Positions 16,405 to 24,835 of a stretch of DNA of 64,000 bases are shown one piece after another. The first letter of the stretch is position 1. Every line of letters begins with the position of its first letter. The DNA is from CAMBRQ01 sp945870325 (GTDB lineage Bacteria > Bacillota > Clostridia > Lachnospirales > Lachnospiraceae): the NCBI RefSeq assembly GCF_050313795.1, contig NZ_JBNPMC010000006.1:41026-105025 (forward strand), given 5' to 3'. The position numbers were made by a program, and so were the translations under genes. The notes under the pieces were generated by a model. That model was not told where the DNA came from and made no database searches. It was given only the letters and a program-made list of their open reading frames with translations.

Positions 16405-16711
16405 GATGAGCCGGGAAGATCGGGCGAAGCAATTCATGCCGTTTGCTGCATTAAAGGGATATCCGGATGCACTTCGCAAGAAAGAGAAGATCGTGGTGCC
16501 GAAAGTGGAGTTCTCAGAAGAGTATCAGGAAGAACTGGACAGAAAGTTACGTCAGGTGAAGAAAAATGATATCGTAACAGTGGTGTATTATTGTAAAGAT
16601 GAATATCTGAAACTGACGGGGATGGTGTCAAGAATTGATGATACGGCAAGGATTCTGAAGATTGTGAATACAAAGATATCATTTGAGGATCTTTATGATA
16701 TTGTAAAATAA
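16394..16711 (+). CDS. YolD-like protein
   Basis: A protein of about 105 residues with the YolD core MSREDRAKQFMPFAALKGYP. It overlaps the end of the polymerase gene; a GGAGG site at 16381-16385 favours the GTG at 16394 over the ATG at 16406. YolD proteins are linked to UmuC-type polymerases in Firmicutes and are thought to act as UmuD-like partners. It is translationally coupled to the polymerase and under the same LexA control. Confidence 0.85.
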   Translation: MVYKMSREDRAKQFMPFAALKGYPDALRKKEKIVVPKVEFSEEYQEELDRKLRQVKKNDIVTVVYYCKDEYLKLTGMVSRIDDTARILKIVNTKISFEDLYDIVK

Positions 16712-16712
16712 T

Positions 16713-16744
16713 AGGCAGTTGGCTCTATAACGGAATAACTGCCT
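16713..16744 (+). terminator. Hairpin after the SOS operon
   Basis: AGGCAGTT and AACTGCCT are perfect 8-bp arms. No long T run follows, so its strength as a terminator is uncertain. Confidence 0.45.
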
Positions 16745-16876
16745 GTTGAACTGGTGTCGGGCTTGCTTCCTGCGGACCTGCGAAGGTGTTGCATTAAAAT
16801 GCGTGGAGAACATAGAATCTATCTGCAATATGCTGGATATGTTATTATAATGGTGTGAAAAGTGGAGGGAAAGAGT

Positions 16877-18514
16877 ATGATTCAGAATCCAATATTTAAA
16901 GGATTTAATCCGGATCCCTGTATTTGTAGAAAAGGGGAGGATTATTATGTGGCAGTTTCAACGTTTGAATGGTTTCCGGGAATTCCGGTCTATCACTCTA
17001 AGGATTTGAAAAGCTGGGAATTATATACCCATGTATTGACGGATGATGAAGAGGTAGATCTGAAGAAACTGCCAAGTGCAAAGGGAATCTGGGCGCCGTG
17101 CCTGACATACTGTGAGGCAGAAGACTTGTTCTATGTGGTATATGGAGTGATGAACTCTATGAACGCAAGATATTTCGATGTGGATAATTACCTGATTACG
17201 GCGAAAGATATCAGAGGTCCATGGAGTGATCCGGTATATCTGCATTCGTCTGGATTCGATGCATCGATATTTCATGATGATAATGGGAAGAAGTATGTAG
17301 TTTCTCTGGAATGGGAGACGAGAGAAGGATATGAGAAGCCGGGTGCTATCTGCATGGCAGAGTATTCGCCGGAGAAGAAGGAGATTGTCGGCTATCCTAA
17401 GAGAATATGGAGAGGTGGCACGGATCGTGGCTGTATTGAGGCACCTCATCTGACAAAAAGAGGTGAGTATTATTATATCATGTGTGCGGAAGGCGGCACC
17501 GGATATAATCATTGTGTGACGATGGGGCGTTCTAAGAATGTGTGGGGACCATATGAGAAAGATCCGAAGAATCCGATCGTGACCAGTGTTCCGGGAGAAT
17601 CCTATGAGCGTCAGGATCCAGATCATCTGAAACCGAAGTATTACAATCCCGAATCTGTTTTACAGAAATCCGGGCATGGAAGTTATGTGGAACTTACCAC
17701 GGGAGAAGTCTATCTGGTACATCTCTGCGCCAGACCATTTGTGCCGGAACTTCGGTGTACTCTTGGAAGGGAGACATCCATTCAGAAAATGATGTGGACA
17801 GAAGACGGATGGCTTCATATGGCGGATGGAAGTAACTTGGCAAAGATGGAAGTAGAGGAGAGTTCACTGCCGGAAGTGTCGATGCCACAGGTGTCGGATT
17901 ATGATGATTTTGACGCAGAAGAGTTAGGAAACTTCTATTATGCGCCTCGCATTATGCCACAGCGTTTTGCAGATGTGAAGGCAAGACCGGGGTATGTAAG
18001 AATCCGGGGGCAGGAATCCAGGACTTCGCTGAACAAGGTGAGTATCCTTGCGCGGAAACTGACCAGCGTGTATGCAAGGATTACCACGAAGATGGAGTTC
18101 GTCCCGGAGGTTCACCAGCACAGTGCCGGATTGATCTTGTATTATGATAATATGAATTATATTAATCTGAGGAAATATTACAGTGAGACACTGGGGCAGA
18201 GCGCGCTGTCCATCATTCATCTGGAAAATGGGGAGAAGACAGAATTCTTGAATACAAGGATTCCTGTGGCAGATAGACCGATCTATCTGCGGCTCTATAT
18301 AGAAGGCAGGAAGTCTTGGTTCGAGTGGAGTTATGACAACGAGAATTATGAGAAGATCGGGCGTATGTTCGATACTACGAAGTTCTCGGATGAGTATTGC
18401 AAATACGGGGAGTTCACGGGAACAATGGTGGGACTTACCTGCGCGGATCGGGTAAAGCATCAGCATTATGCAGACTTTGATTTCTTTGAGTATATTGCAG
18501 ATGAGGATGCTTAG
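16877..18514 (+). CDS. Glycoside hydrolase family 43 (beta-xylosidase type)
   Basis: A 545-residue enzyme with the GH43 five-bladed propeller: general base D13 (FNPDPC), pKa-modulating D128 (GFDASIF) and catalytic acid E188 (GCIEAPH). A C-terminal beta-sandwich (about residues 345-540, with the HQHSAGLILYYD segment) is typical of subfamilies active as beta-xylosidase or alpha-arabinofuranosidase. No signal peptide is present, so it acts in the cytoplasm on imported xylo- or arabino-oligosaccharides. The ATG at 16877 is set by GGAGGG. It stands alone between the YolD gene and a MATE remnant; no transporter is adjacent. Confidence 0.92.
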   Translation: MIQNPIFKGFNPDPCICRKGEDYYVAVSTFEWFPGIPVYHSKDLKSWELYTHVLTDDEEVDLKKLPSAKGIWAPCLTYCEAEDLFYVVYGVMNSMNARYFDVDNYLITAKDIRGPWSDPVYLHSSGFDASIFHDDNGKKYVVSLEWETREGYEKPGAICMAEYSPEKKEIVGYPKRIWRGGTDRGCIEAPHLTKRGEYYYIMCAEGGTGYNHCVTMGRSKNVWGPYEKDPKNPIVTSVPGESYERQDPDHLKPKYYNPESVLQKSGHGSYVELTTGEVYLVHLCARPFVPELRCTLGRETSIQKMMWTEDGWLHMADGSNLAKMEVEESSLPEVSMPQVSDYDDFDAEELGNFYYAPRIMPQRFADVKARPGYVRIRGQESRTSLNKVSILARKLTSVYARITTKMEFVPEVHQHSAGLILYYDNMNYINLRKYYSETLGQSALSIIHLENGEKTEFLNTRIPVADRPIYLRLYIEGRKSWFEWSYDNENYEKIGRMFDTTKFSDEYCKYGEFTGTMVGLTCADRVKHQHYADFDFFEYIADEDA

Positions 18515-18781
18515 GTGGCACTTATCAGATTGCGGCAAATGGAGTGGCGCAGAGTATCTGGTCTTTGGCTGCTTTGGCCGGAGTTGCTATGGGTCCAGTG
18601 TTCATCACGGTGATTGGGCAGTGTATGGGAAAGAAGGACCTAGGGGCGGCGGAGTATGATTGTTCTTCATATGGAGATCATCGGTATTGTTGTTGCGATG
18701 GTCTGTGACTGGATGATTCGTGCAGTAATCTTTATCTGGCTGCAGAAGTCCGGGAAATGGCAAAAGTTTCAAGTGATTTAA
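18515..18781 (+). pseudogene. MATE efflux transporter remnant
   Basis: Directly after the GH43 stop one frame reads GTYQIAANGVAQSIWSLAAL then AGVAMGPVFITVIGQCMG, an internal part of a MATE transporter. After about 18655 a second frame reads MEIIGIVVAMVCDWMIRAVI and ends GKWQKFQVI, the C-terminal end of the same family. The N-terminal part and a large middle section are deleted. The region 18782-18910 shows nothing further. Confidence 0.8.
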
Positions 18782-18910
18782 GTCTGTTCCTGCTCAATGA
18801 AAAGATAGTCACTAAAATACTATAAGGCATCTTAATACAAGTGAAAAGCAAAGTCAGTAGTTACAAAATATAAAAGTTGCAATTCTATGAGAAATGGTTT
18901 ATTATGAAAC

Positions 18911-18938
18911 TATAATAATACGAGTTATAATACGAGTT
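18911..18938 (+). promoter_or_regulatory. -10 element and operator of the GntR gene
   Basis: TATAAT at 18911-18916 is followed by two direct copies of TACGAGTT (18919-18926 and 18931-18938). Related motifs occur at 19716 and 19872, so these are probable sites for the adjacent GntR/UTRA regulator. The -35 is weak. Confidence 0.55.
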
Positions 18939-18951
18939 TGGAGGAGTGGTT

Positions 18952-19680
18952 ATGTGTGCAATTGAGAAAACGAACTCGACACCATTGTATTTGCAACTGA
19001 AGAATAAGATTAAAAAAGAAATTCGTTCGGGAATTCTGAAGCCTGGGGACAGGATTCCTTCAGAGACTCAGTTACAGAAGGAGTATGGAATGAGTCGTGT
19101 AACAGTCCGTAATGCTATGGCAGAATTGGAAGTGGAGGGGTATATTATCAAAGTTCAGGGGAAGGGGAGTTTTGTTGCCCAGTCAGATATGTTAAGGCTT
19201 CCAATCGGCGTTACCAGTTTTACGGAGGATGCCAAGATGCAGGGAATTGATTTCCAGTCAAGTGTGTTGGAGGTGGGACTTAAGAATGAGGTTTCCGAGA
19301 TGGATAAAGAATTCTTTGGTCTACAGGAAGGGGAGCCGGTTATGTGTGTAAAGCGGATTCGCTGTGCGAATGGAGTGCCGCTGGTCATAGAGGAGAATCA
19401 TTTGTCGGCGAGTCTGCAAGGGTTGGAACAGGAAGATCTGACGAAGTCTCTGTATGATATACTGATTAATAAATATCACATGATTCCTTCTAATAAGGGG
19501 AGAAGAAGTGTGAAGATTATCTTTGCTACGGAGGAGGTTGCTGATCGGCTGCAACTTTCGGTGGGAACACCGGTGATTGAATCAGAGATGTGTGTTTATG
19601 ATATGAATGGAGATCCAATTCATACAGTAAAGGACATTGTAAGAGGAGATAATGATAGATTTATGAAATGGTATGTATAA
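18952..19680 (+). CDS. GntR/HutC-family regulator with UTRA domain
   Basis: A 242-residue regulator. Residues 8-75 form the GntR winged helix (PSETQLQKEYGMSRVTVRNA), and residues 95-235 form the UTRA sugar-sensing domain (VKRIRCANGVPLVIEENHL). The ATG at 18952 lies six bases after GGAGGA. It precedes the fructosamine operon in the same orientation. Its likely role is that of FrlR, a repressor released by a phosphorylated Amadori sugar, but that assignment rests on context. Confidence 0.88.
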   Translation: MCAIEKTNSTPLYLQLKNKIKKEIRSGILKPGDRIPSETQLQKEYGMSRVTVRNAMAELEVEGYIIKVQGKGSFVAQSDMLRLPIGVTSFTEDAKMQGIDFQSSVLEVGLKNEVSEMDKEFFGLQEGEPVMCVKRIRCANGVPLVIEENHLSASLQGLEQEDLTKSLYDILINKYHMIPSNKGRRSVKIIFATEEVADRLQLSVGTPVIESEMCVYDMNGDPIHTVKDIVRGDNDRFMKWYV

Positions 19681-19715
19681 AGAATGTAATAGAACAAAGT
19701 GAAAAAGAAAAATAG

Positions 19716-19733
19716 ATACGGGTTAATACGACT
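19716..19733. promoter_or_regulatory. Operator-like motif after the regulator gene
   Basis: ATACGGGTTAATACGACT resembles the sites at 18918 and 19872. It lies just before the terminator of the regulator gene. Confidence 0.4.
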
Positions 19734-19774
19734 GCAAAAAGAGATGCTTTCTATGGAGGCGTCTCTTTTTTGCA
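19733..19774 (+). terminator. Terminator of the GntR gene
   Basis: TGCAAAAAGAGA pairs with TCTCTTTTTTGCA around a loop. It separates the regulator from the strong promoter of the operon. Confidence 0.75.
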
Positions 19775-19836
19775 CAAAAAAGTAAATGAAAAATTGTAAA
19801 AAAATAACTAAAAATATTTTTTGAAATCAAAATATA

Positions 19837-19889
19837 TTGACAATAATGCACTCTGTGGATATAATCGTTATAAGACGAGTTAATACAAG
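19837..19889 (+). promoter_or_regulatory. Promoter and operator of the fructosamine operon
   Basis: A consensus sigma-A promoter, TTGACA (19837-19842) and TATAAT (19860-19865) with a 17-base spacer. AAGACGAGTTAATACAAG (19872-19889) begins at the expected transcription start, a repressing position. Confidence 0.8.
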
Positions 19890-19908
19890 ATGAGGTGAGA
19901 TTATTAAA

Positions 19909-20790
19909 ATGAAAACACCAAGAATTATTGGAATTGGAATTGCTACTATGGATATCTACTGCCATCAGGGGCGTATGTATCCAGGGGGAAATGAGTACAA
20001 TATAGCGTATAATGCAAGACTTCAGGGAGCCGATACAGGATTCATGGGAATTTTTGCAGATGATCAGGTGGGGAGGATTCTGGAACAGACATTGGAAGAA
20101 GCAGGAATTGATACCAGTCATTCTCATCATGAGTCTGGTTCAAGTGGTTATGCACTGGTAGATCTGCAAGACGGAGACCGAATTTTCCTGGATTGGAACA
20201 AGAAGGGAGTTACAGATCTGTACCCATTTACATTTTCAGATGAAGAGATTGAGTATATCAAGACATTTGATGTGGCATGTATCAGTTGGGGAGCGAGAGT
20301 GAATTTAGATAAGATTAAGAAACTATCTGCTGCTGGAATTCCTATTTGTTATGATTTTTATGACAATTTTACAGATGAGGACATTAACAGTATTTCACCA
20401 TATACCAAGTATGGGTTCTTTTCCAGCAGCCATATATCTGAAGGGGAAGCGAAGGGAGTTCTTAAGAAATGTGTAGAACTGGGATGTGCAGTTGCAGTAG
20501 CGACCAGAGGACATGAGGCGACAATTGCATATGATGGAGCAAAGTATTATTACCAGGATATCTGTAAGGTAAAGCCAAAGGATACTATGGGAGCAGGAGA
20601 TTCCTATATCAGTTCTTTTTTAATGAATTATTTATCAGCAGAGACTGACGAGTCTAAAGCTGATGATAAGATAAATGCTTCACTGAAGAAAGCGGCAGAA
20701 TTTGCTGCGACAGTGGTAGTAAAGGATGGCTCATTGGGTGTAGGTTATGACGTCGATCTAAGCCGGCTGTCCGATTACATCAATCTTTGA
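19909..20790 (+). CDS. frlD: PfkB-family fructosamine kinase (FrlD-like)
   Basis: A 293-residue ribokinase-fold kinase. It has the N-terminal PGGNEYNIAYNARLQGAD substrate/glycine motif and the C-terminal DTMGAGDSYISSF motif, whose Asp is the catalytic base. The short N-terminus (GIGIATMDIYCHQGRMYPGG) is typical of fructoselysine 6-kinase rather than ribokinase. It would phosphorylate an imported Amadori compound at C6, feeding the deglycase encoded downstream. First gene of the operon behind a consensus promoter. Confidence 0.85.
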   Translation: MKTPRIIGIGIATMDIYCHQGRMYPGGNEYNIAYNARLQGADTGFMGIFADDQVGRILEQTLEEAGIDTSHSHHESGSSGYALVDLQDGDRIFLDWNKKGVTDLYPFTFSDEEIEYIKTFDVACISWGARVNLDKIKKLSAAGIPICYDFYDNFTDEDINSISPYTKYGFFSSSHISEGEAKGVLKKCVELGCAVAVATRGHEATIAYDGAKYYYQDICKVKPKDTMGAGDSYISSFLMNYLSAETDESKADDKINASLKKAAEFAATVVVKDGSLGVGYDVDLSRLSDYINL

Positions 20791-20841
20791 TACAGGGTTG
20801 ATAAGAAAATTCAAAGCAAGTAAAGAAAGGAAGGTCAGATT

Positions 20842-22161
20842 ATGAAAAAGAAAATTGTGTCAGTATTGTTGGTTTCAACAATGGTAGTTGGTCTATTGGG
20901 CGGATGTGCAACGTCTGGAGCAGGCGGATCTTCTGATAATGAAAAGGATGAAAGTGCAGATGGTAAGGTGACGCTTTCATTCCTTAATAAGTATCCGGAA
21001 GAACCATATGCTCAGTATTTTGAAGATGCAGTTGCAGAGTTTGAGGAGCAGAATCCGGATATTGATATCGAGATGGAGAATGTTTCAGATGAGGCGATTA
21101 AAGATAAATTAACAGTTATCGCATCAGGCGGAGACATGCCGGACATCTATATGTCATGGACAGGTGAAAGAGTTAAGAGGTTTGCACGTGGAGGTAAGGC
21201 GCTTGATTTAACACCATACCTGGAAGAAGATTCAGAGTGGACAGATAGTTTCCTGCCGGCATTTTTGAACAACTCTACAATTGATGGGAGTACATATGCG
21301 ATTCCATATAGAAGTGGAATTATGTACATGATGTACAATAAGGAAGTGTTCGAGACAAACAACTATGAGATTCCTGAGACATGGGATGAATTTTTGGCAC
21401 TCTGCGAGACGATTAAGAATGATACGGAGGTAACGCCAATCGCGTTTGGTAATTCCTCGCCTTGGTATGCATCATGGTGGATTGGAATGCTGAATGCAAT
21501 GATGGTGCCAGCAGATGTTATGGATACAGATTATGATCCGTCAAGCGGAGCATTCACAGATGAAAATTATGTAAAGGCAGTTCAGGCGTTCCTTGATCTG
21601 AATGACAAAGGATACTTTGGGGATCATGTGAATTCTAAGGATTACTATCAGGTTCGTGAGGAATTTTGTGCAGGGCAGGCAGCTATGATGTTGGACGCAA
21701 CTCCACAGTTTACCCAGTATGATGACGGTATGGGCACCGGAAACTGGGGATTCTTTAAAATCCCTACTATGGAGGGTGCAGCAGGTGATTCGGGAACTGT
21801 TGGAGGCGGCGGAGAAGCATGGATGATTTCTTCCGCTTGCAAGCATCCGGAAGAGGCAGTTAAATTCTTGAAATTTATGACAAGTAAGGAAATGGCTGAC
21901 AAGCAGACAAGTGAAGCGGGGCTGCCGAATGCACTGGTTGGTGGAATTACAGAGGAGAATTCAACAGCAACGCTTGCTGATGCTTATAAACAGGCAGAAG
22001 GTTACACGAATATTGCTGACTGGCTTGACTGTGCGGTAGAGGCAACAATTGCAGATCAGTATATGACAAGCCTTCAGGAAGGATTGGATGGTAAATCCGC
22101 AGAAGATGTTATGGCAGATGTTCAGAAAGTAGCGGCAGAGGTTAAGGCCGAGAATGAGTAG
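20842..22161 (+). CDS. ABC sugar-binding lipoprotein
   Basis: A 439-residue extracellular solute-binding protein, family 1. A lipoprotein signal ends in LLGGC with the lipidated Cys at 22, followed by a Gly/Ser linker. The mature domain contains the family segment ASGGDMPDIYMSWTGERVKRF. It captures the substrate for the two permeases that follow; context points to fructosamines such as fructoselysine (FrlO-type role). No ATPase gene is in the operon, so a shared MsmK-type ATPase elsewhere is expected. A strong AAGGAAGG site precedes the ATG. Confidence 0.9.
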   Translation: MKKKIVSVLLVSTMVVGLLGGCATSGAGGSSDNEKDESADGKVTLSFLNKYPEEPYAQYFEDAVAEFEEQNPDIDIEMENVSDEAIKDKLTVIASGGDMPDIYMSWTGERVKRFARGGKALDLTPYLEEDSEWTDSFLPAFLNNSTIDGSTYAIPYRSGIMYMMYNKEVFETNNYEIPETWDEFLALCETIKNDTEVTPIAFGNSSPWYASWWIGMLNAMMVPADVMDTDYDPSSGAFTDENYVKAVQAFLDLNDKGYFGDHVNSKDYYQVREEFCAGQAAMMLDATPQFTQYDDGMGTGNWGFFKIPTMEGAAGDSGTVGGGGEAWMISSACKHPEEAVKFLKFMTSKEMADKQTSEAGLPNALVGGITEENSTATLADAYKQAEGYTNIADWLDCAVEATIADQYMTSLQEGLDGKSAEDVMADVQKVAAEVKAENE

Positions 22162-22199
22162 GATGTGGCATATATAGATGAGTTTATAGGCTTATAATC

Positions 22200-22235
22200 A
22201 GAAGCGTGCCATGCCGTGCAGGCGGGTACGCTTCT
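22200..22235 (+). other. Intercistronic hairpin
   Basis: AGAAGCGT and ACGCTTCT form a perfect stem without a T run between the binding-protein gene and the permeases. Such hairpins often stabilise the binding-protein mRNA and lower downstream expression. Confidence 0.6.
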
Positions 22236-22261
22236 AAAGCACTCATAGAAGGAGTGAGGTT

Positions 22262-23143
22262 ATGAATAGAAAGGGCAATAGAAAGACGGCATTTATCTAT
22301 CTTGCACCGGCGATGCTGGTTATCATCGTATTCTTGTATCTCCCGATTATATTGAACTTTATGAATAGTTTATATAAGTGGGGAGCAATGTCTACAGAAG
22401 TAACATTTGTAGGAGCAAAGTATTATAAAGAACTGTTAGAGGATGAGACGATTCGGATTGCAATCAAGAATAATCTGGTATTTGCAGTTATGTCGGTGGT
22501 ATGCCAGATCGGGATTTCATTGGTAATTGCTGCAGTATTAGAAAGTAAATTCTTAAGAAGGTGGCAATCGGTGTTTCGCACAATCTACTTTATACCGTCG
22601 CTGTTGATGGTTACGGTTACTGGTATTACATTCAAGATGTTATACAGTCCGTCGATTGGTCTGATTAACCCGATCTTGGAGAAGATAGGAATCGACACGT
22701 CTGGTATTGATATTTTGGGGAATGCAGGCAGTGCAATCTTTGGTGTGGCTGCAGCATCTCAATGGCAGTATATTGGATATACGGTAGTATTATTTATTGT
22801 GGCAATGCAGAGTATTTCGGAAGATATCTATGAAGCCGCTGAAATTGACGGAGCCGGAGCGATTCAGAGATTTTTTAGGATTACAGTTCCTATGATGAAA
22901 GATACGATTATGATTAATATGATTATTGTTATCACTGGTGCGGTTCGTGTATACGATGAGGTATATGTTATGACAAATGGGGGACCGGGACGTGCAACAC
23001 AGACACTTGCAACTTATTTATATCAGGTCGGATTCAAGAACGATCAGATGGGATACGCATCCGCAATAGCGTTTTTTGTATTTGTAGTTACATTCGTTCT
23101 GGGTCTGTTCCAGATGAAGGGTTATGACCTGGGTGATGATTAA
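22262..23143 (+). CDS. ABC sugar permease (MalF-like)
   Basis: A 293-residue six-helix permease. The EAA loop reads YEAAEIDGAGAIQRFFRITV, near residues 196-215, the docking site for the ATPase. It follows the lipoprotein gene and precedes the second permease by 13 bases. Together they make the FrlN/FrlM-type importer. AGGAG precedes the ATG. Confidence 0.9.
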   Translation: MNRKGNRKTAFIYLAPAMLVIIVFLYLPIILNFMNSLYKWGAMSTEVTFVGAKYYKELLEDETIRIAIKNNLVFAVMSVVCQIGISLVIAAVLESKFLRRWQSVFRTIYFIPSLLMVTVTGITFKMLYSPSIGLINPILEKIGIDTSGIDILGNAGSAIFGVAAASQWQYIGYTVVLFIVAMQSISEDIYEAAEIDGAGAIQRFFRITVPMMKDTIMINMIIVITGAVRVYDEVYVMTNGGPGRATQTLATYLYQVGFKNDQMGYASAIAFFVFVVTFVLGLFQMKGYDLGDD

Positions 23144-23156
23144 AGGAGGAGAGGAT

Positions 23157-23978
23157 ATGGCGAAAAAAATAGGGCACGTTATTATCGTGGCGCTCTTGAT
23201 TCTGTTTGCAGTGATTATCTTCCTTCCATTAATCTGGATGATACTTACAGGATTTAAGACGAATAAAGAGTTATTTCTTGAACCGTGGAAATTGCCGGAG
23301 GTATGGCAGTTCCACAACTACCTGGATGCATGGAAAGCAGGAATTGGAACTTTTTTTAAGAACAGTGTAATTATAACGGTAGGTTCTACTGTATTTTCTA
23401 CATTGCTTGCATGTTTTGCTGCTTATCCGATTTCAAGGATTCGGTTTTCAACGAAAAAGATATGGGTCGTTATCATTCTTGGAGGGCTGATGCTGGCACC
23501 GCAATCGGCGGTTATTTCTTTGTTCAAGATGGCAAAGGTGATTGGACTTTATGATTCATATATCGGAATGATGATTATTACGGGAGCGTTTAGAATACCG
23601 TTTGCGACATTTCTGATTATGACTTTTTATAAGGATATCAGTGTCAGTCTGGATGAGTCAGCATTTATTGACGGAGCGAAGACCAGGCAGGTGTTTTGGA
23701 AGATTATCATGCCGCTTAGTAAGCCGATTATAGCATCCTGTGCAATCGTTAGTTTCCGTGCTGTCTGGAATGAGTTGATGTTTGCTAACGTGCTTTTGGA
23801 ATCAACGGCGAAAAAGACGATTCCGGTCGGGTTGGTAAACCTGCAGGGAACAACTACTACAAATTGGACGATGCTGATGGCAGGTATGGTTATTGCATCT
23901 GTTCCGCTAATAGTTGTGTTCCTGATTTTGCAGAAACAGTTCATTCGTGGTTTGACTGCAGGCGGTGTGAAAGGATAG
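23157..23978 (+). CDS. ABC sugar permease (MalG-like)
   Basis: A 273-residue permease with the EAA loop DESAFIDGAKTRQVFWKIIM. The ATG at 23157 is preferred over the upstream in-frame codon because AAAGGAGG lies just before it. It is the second half of the membrane channel for the operon's solute. Confidence 0.9.
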   Translation: MAKKIGHVIIVALLILFAVIIFLPLIWMILTGFKTNKELFLEPWKLPEVWQFHNYLDAWKAGIGTFFKNSVIITVGSTVFSTLLACFAAYPISRIRFSTKKIWVVIILGGLMLAPQSAVISLFKMAKVIGLYDSYIGMMIITGAFRIPFATFLIMTFYKDISVSLDESAFIDGAKTRQVFWKIIMPLSKPIIASCAIVSFRAVWNELMFANVLLESTAKKTIPVGLVNLQGTTTTNWTMLMAGMVIASVPLIVVFLILQKQFIRGLTAGGVKG

Positions 23979-23984
23979 ACAAAG

Positions 23985-24821
23985 ATGAAGCATTTGACTG
24001 AGGAACAGATATTGACCTCCAATTATCCGTATTATCGGTATTCGTTGGAGTATGCGCTGGATTCTCTGGAAAGAATTGGAGCGAGAGAGATTGAGTTCTA
24101 TGCATGTTTTCCACATTTTTACTTTAATGACAAGAATCTGTCATCAGATCTGGTTATGCTGAAGAAAAAATTGGATGATAGGAAATTGCAGGTTAGGTGT
24201 GTCACCCCGGAACAATGTATGTATCCGGTAAATATCGCGTCTAGTGATGGAATTCGGAGAGAAAAGAGTCTGGAGACCTTTCGGAAAGCAATCCGGTGTG
24301 CGGCAGAACTTGGCGGACAGTATGTAGTATTACTTGCCGGTTATGGGACATTGGATGAAGAGGAGTCAGAAATCTGGAAGCGATCCGTAGAATCTGTGGC
24401 AGAACTTAGCCGTTTGGCAGAGCAGAATGCGGTTACCTTGGTGCTGGAGACTTCACCGAGAGAATACACAACTACACATAATTCTAAGGATGTAGTCCGA
24501 ATGATTCGTGAGATAGGTTCGGGAGCGGTAAAGGGAATGATTGATACGGCAACACTGGGGTTTTCAGGGGAAACGATGAGACAGGCAGTTGATGATCTGG
24601 AGGGAAATCTAAGGCATGTACATGTCGCAGATGGAGTACCGAACGGACATCTGATTCTGGAAGAGGGGAATCTGGACATTCCGGGAATGCTGAAGGTATT
24701 GGATGATATTGGATATAAAGGGGCATTAAGCCTGGAAATATTAAATGATAAATATGTAAGAGATCCCCATACAGCGATGGGGACATCTTATCAAAAATTA
24801 AAGGAATATATAAACATTTAA
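23985..24821 (+). CDS. frlC: TIM-barrel sugar epimerase (FrlC-like)
   Basis: A 278-residue AP-endonuclease-2-type TIM barrel. Metal ligands fit LVLETSP (Glu), GMIDTATLG (Asp), RHVHVADG (His) and LSLEIL (Glu). In Escherichia coli FrlC interconverts psicoselysine and fructoselysine, letting the FrlD/FrlB route also use psicose-type Amadori products. Its place between the importer and FrlB supports that role, although other 3-epimerases share this fold. It starts six bases after the permease stop. Confidence 0.78.
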   Translation: MKHLTEEQILTSNYPYYRYSLEYALDSLERIGAREIEFYACFPHFYFNDKNLSSDLVMLKKKLDDRKLQVRCVTPEQCMYPVNIASSDGIRREKSLETFRKAIRCAAELGGQYVVLLAGYGTLDEEESEIWKRSVESVAELSRLAEQNAVTLVLETSPREYTTTHNSKDVVRMIREIGSGAVKGMIDTATLGFSGETMRQAVDDLEGNLRHVHVADGVPNGHLILEEGNLDIPGMLKVLDDIGYKGALSLEILNDKYVRDPHTAMGTSYQKLKEYINI

Positions 24822-24835
24822 AGGAGTGTGTTATC

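Noticed and set aside
16877..18514. Secreted xylanase
   Set aside because: The GH43 protein has no signal peptide, so a cytoplasmic oligosaccharide-cleaving enzyme is more likely.
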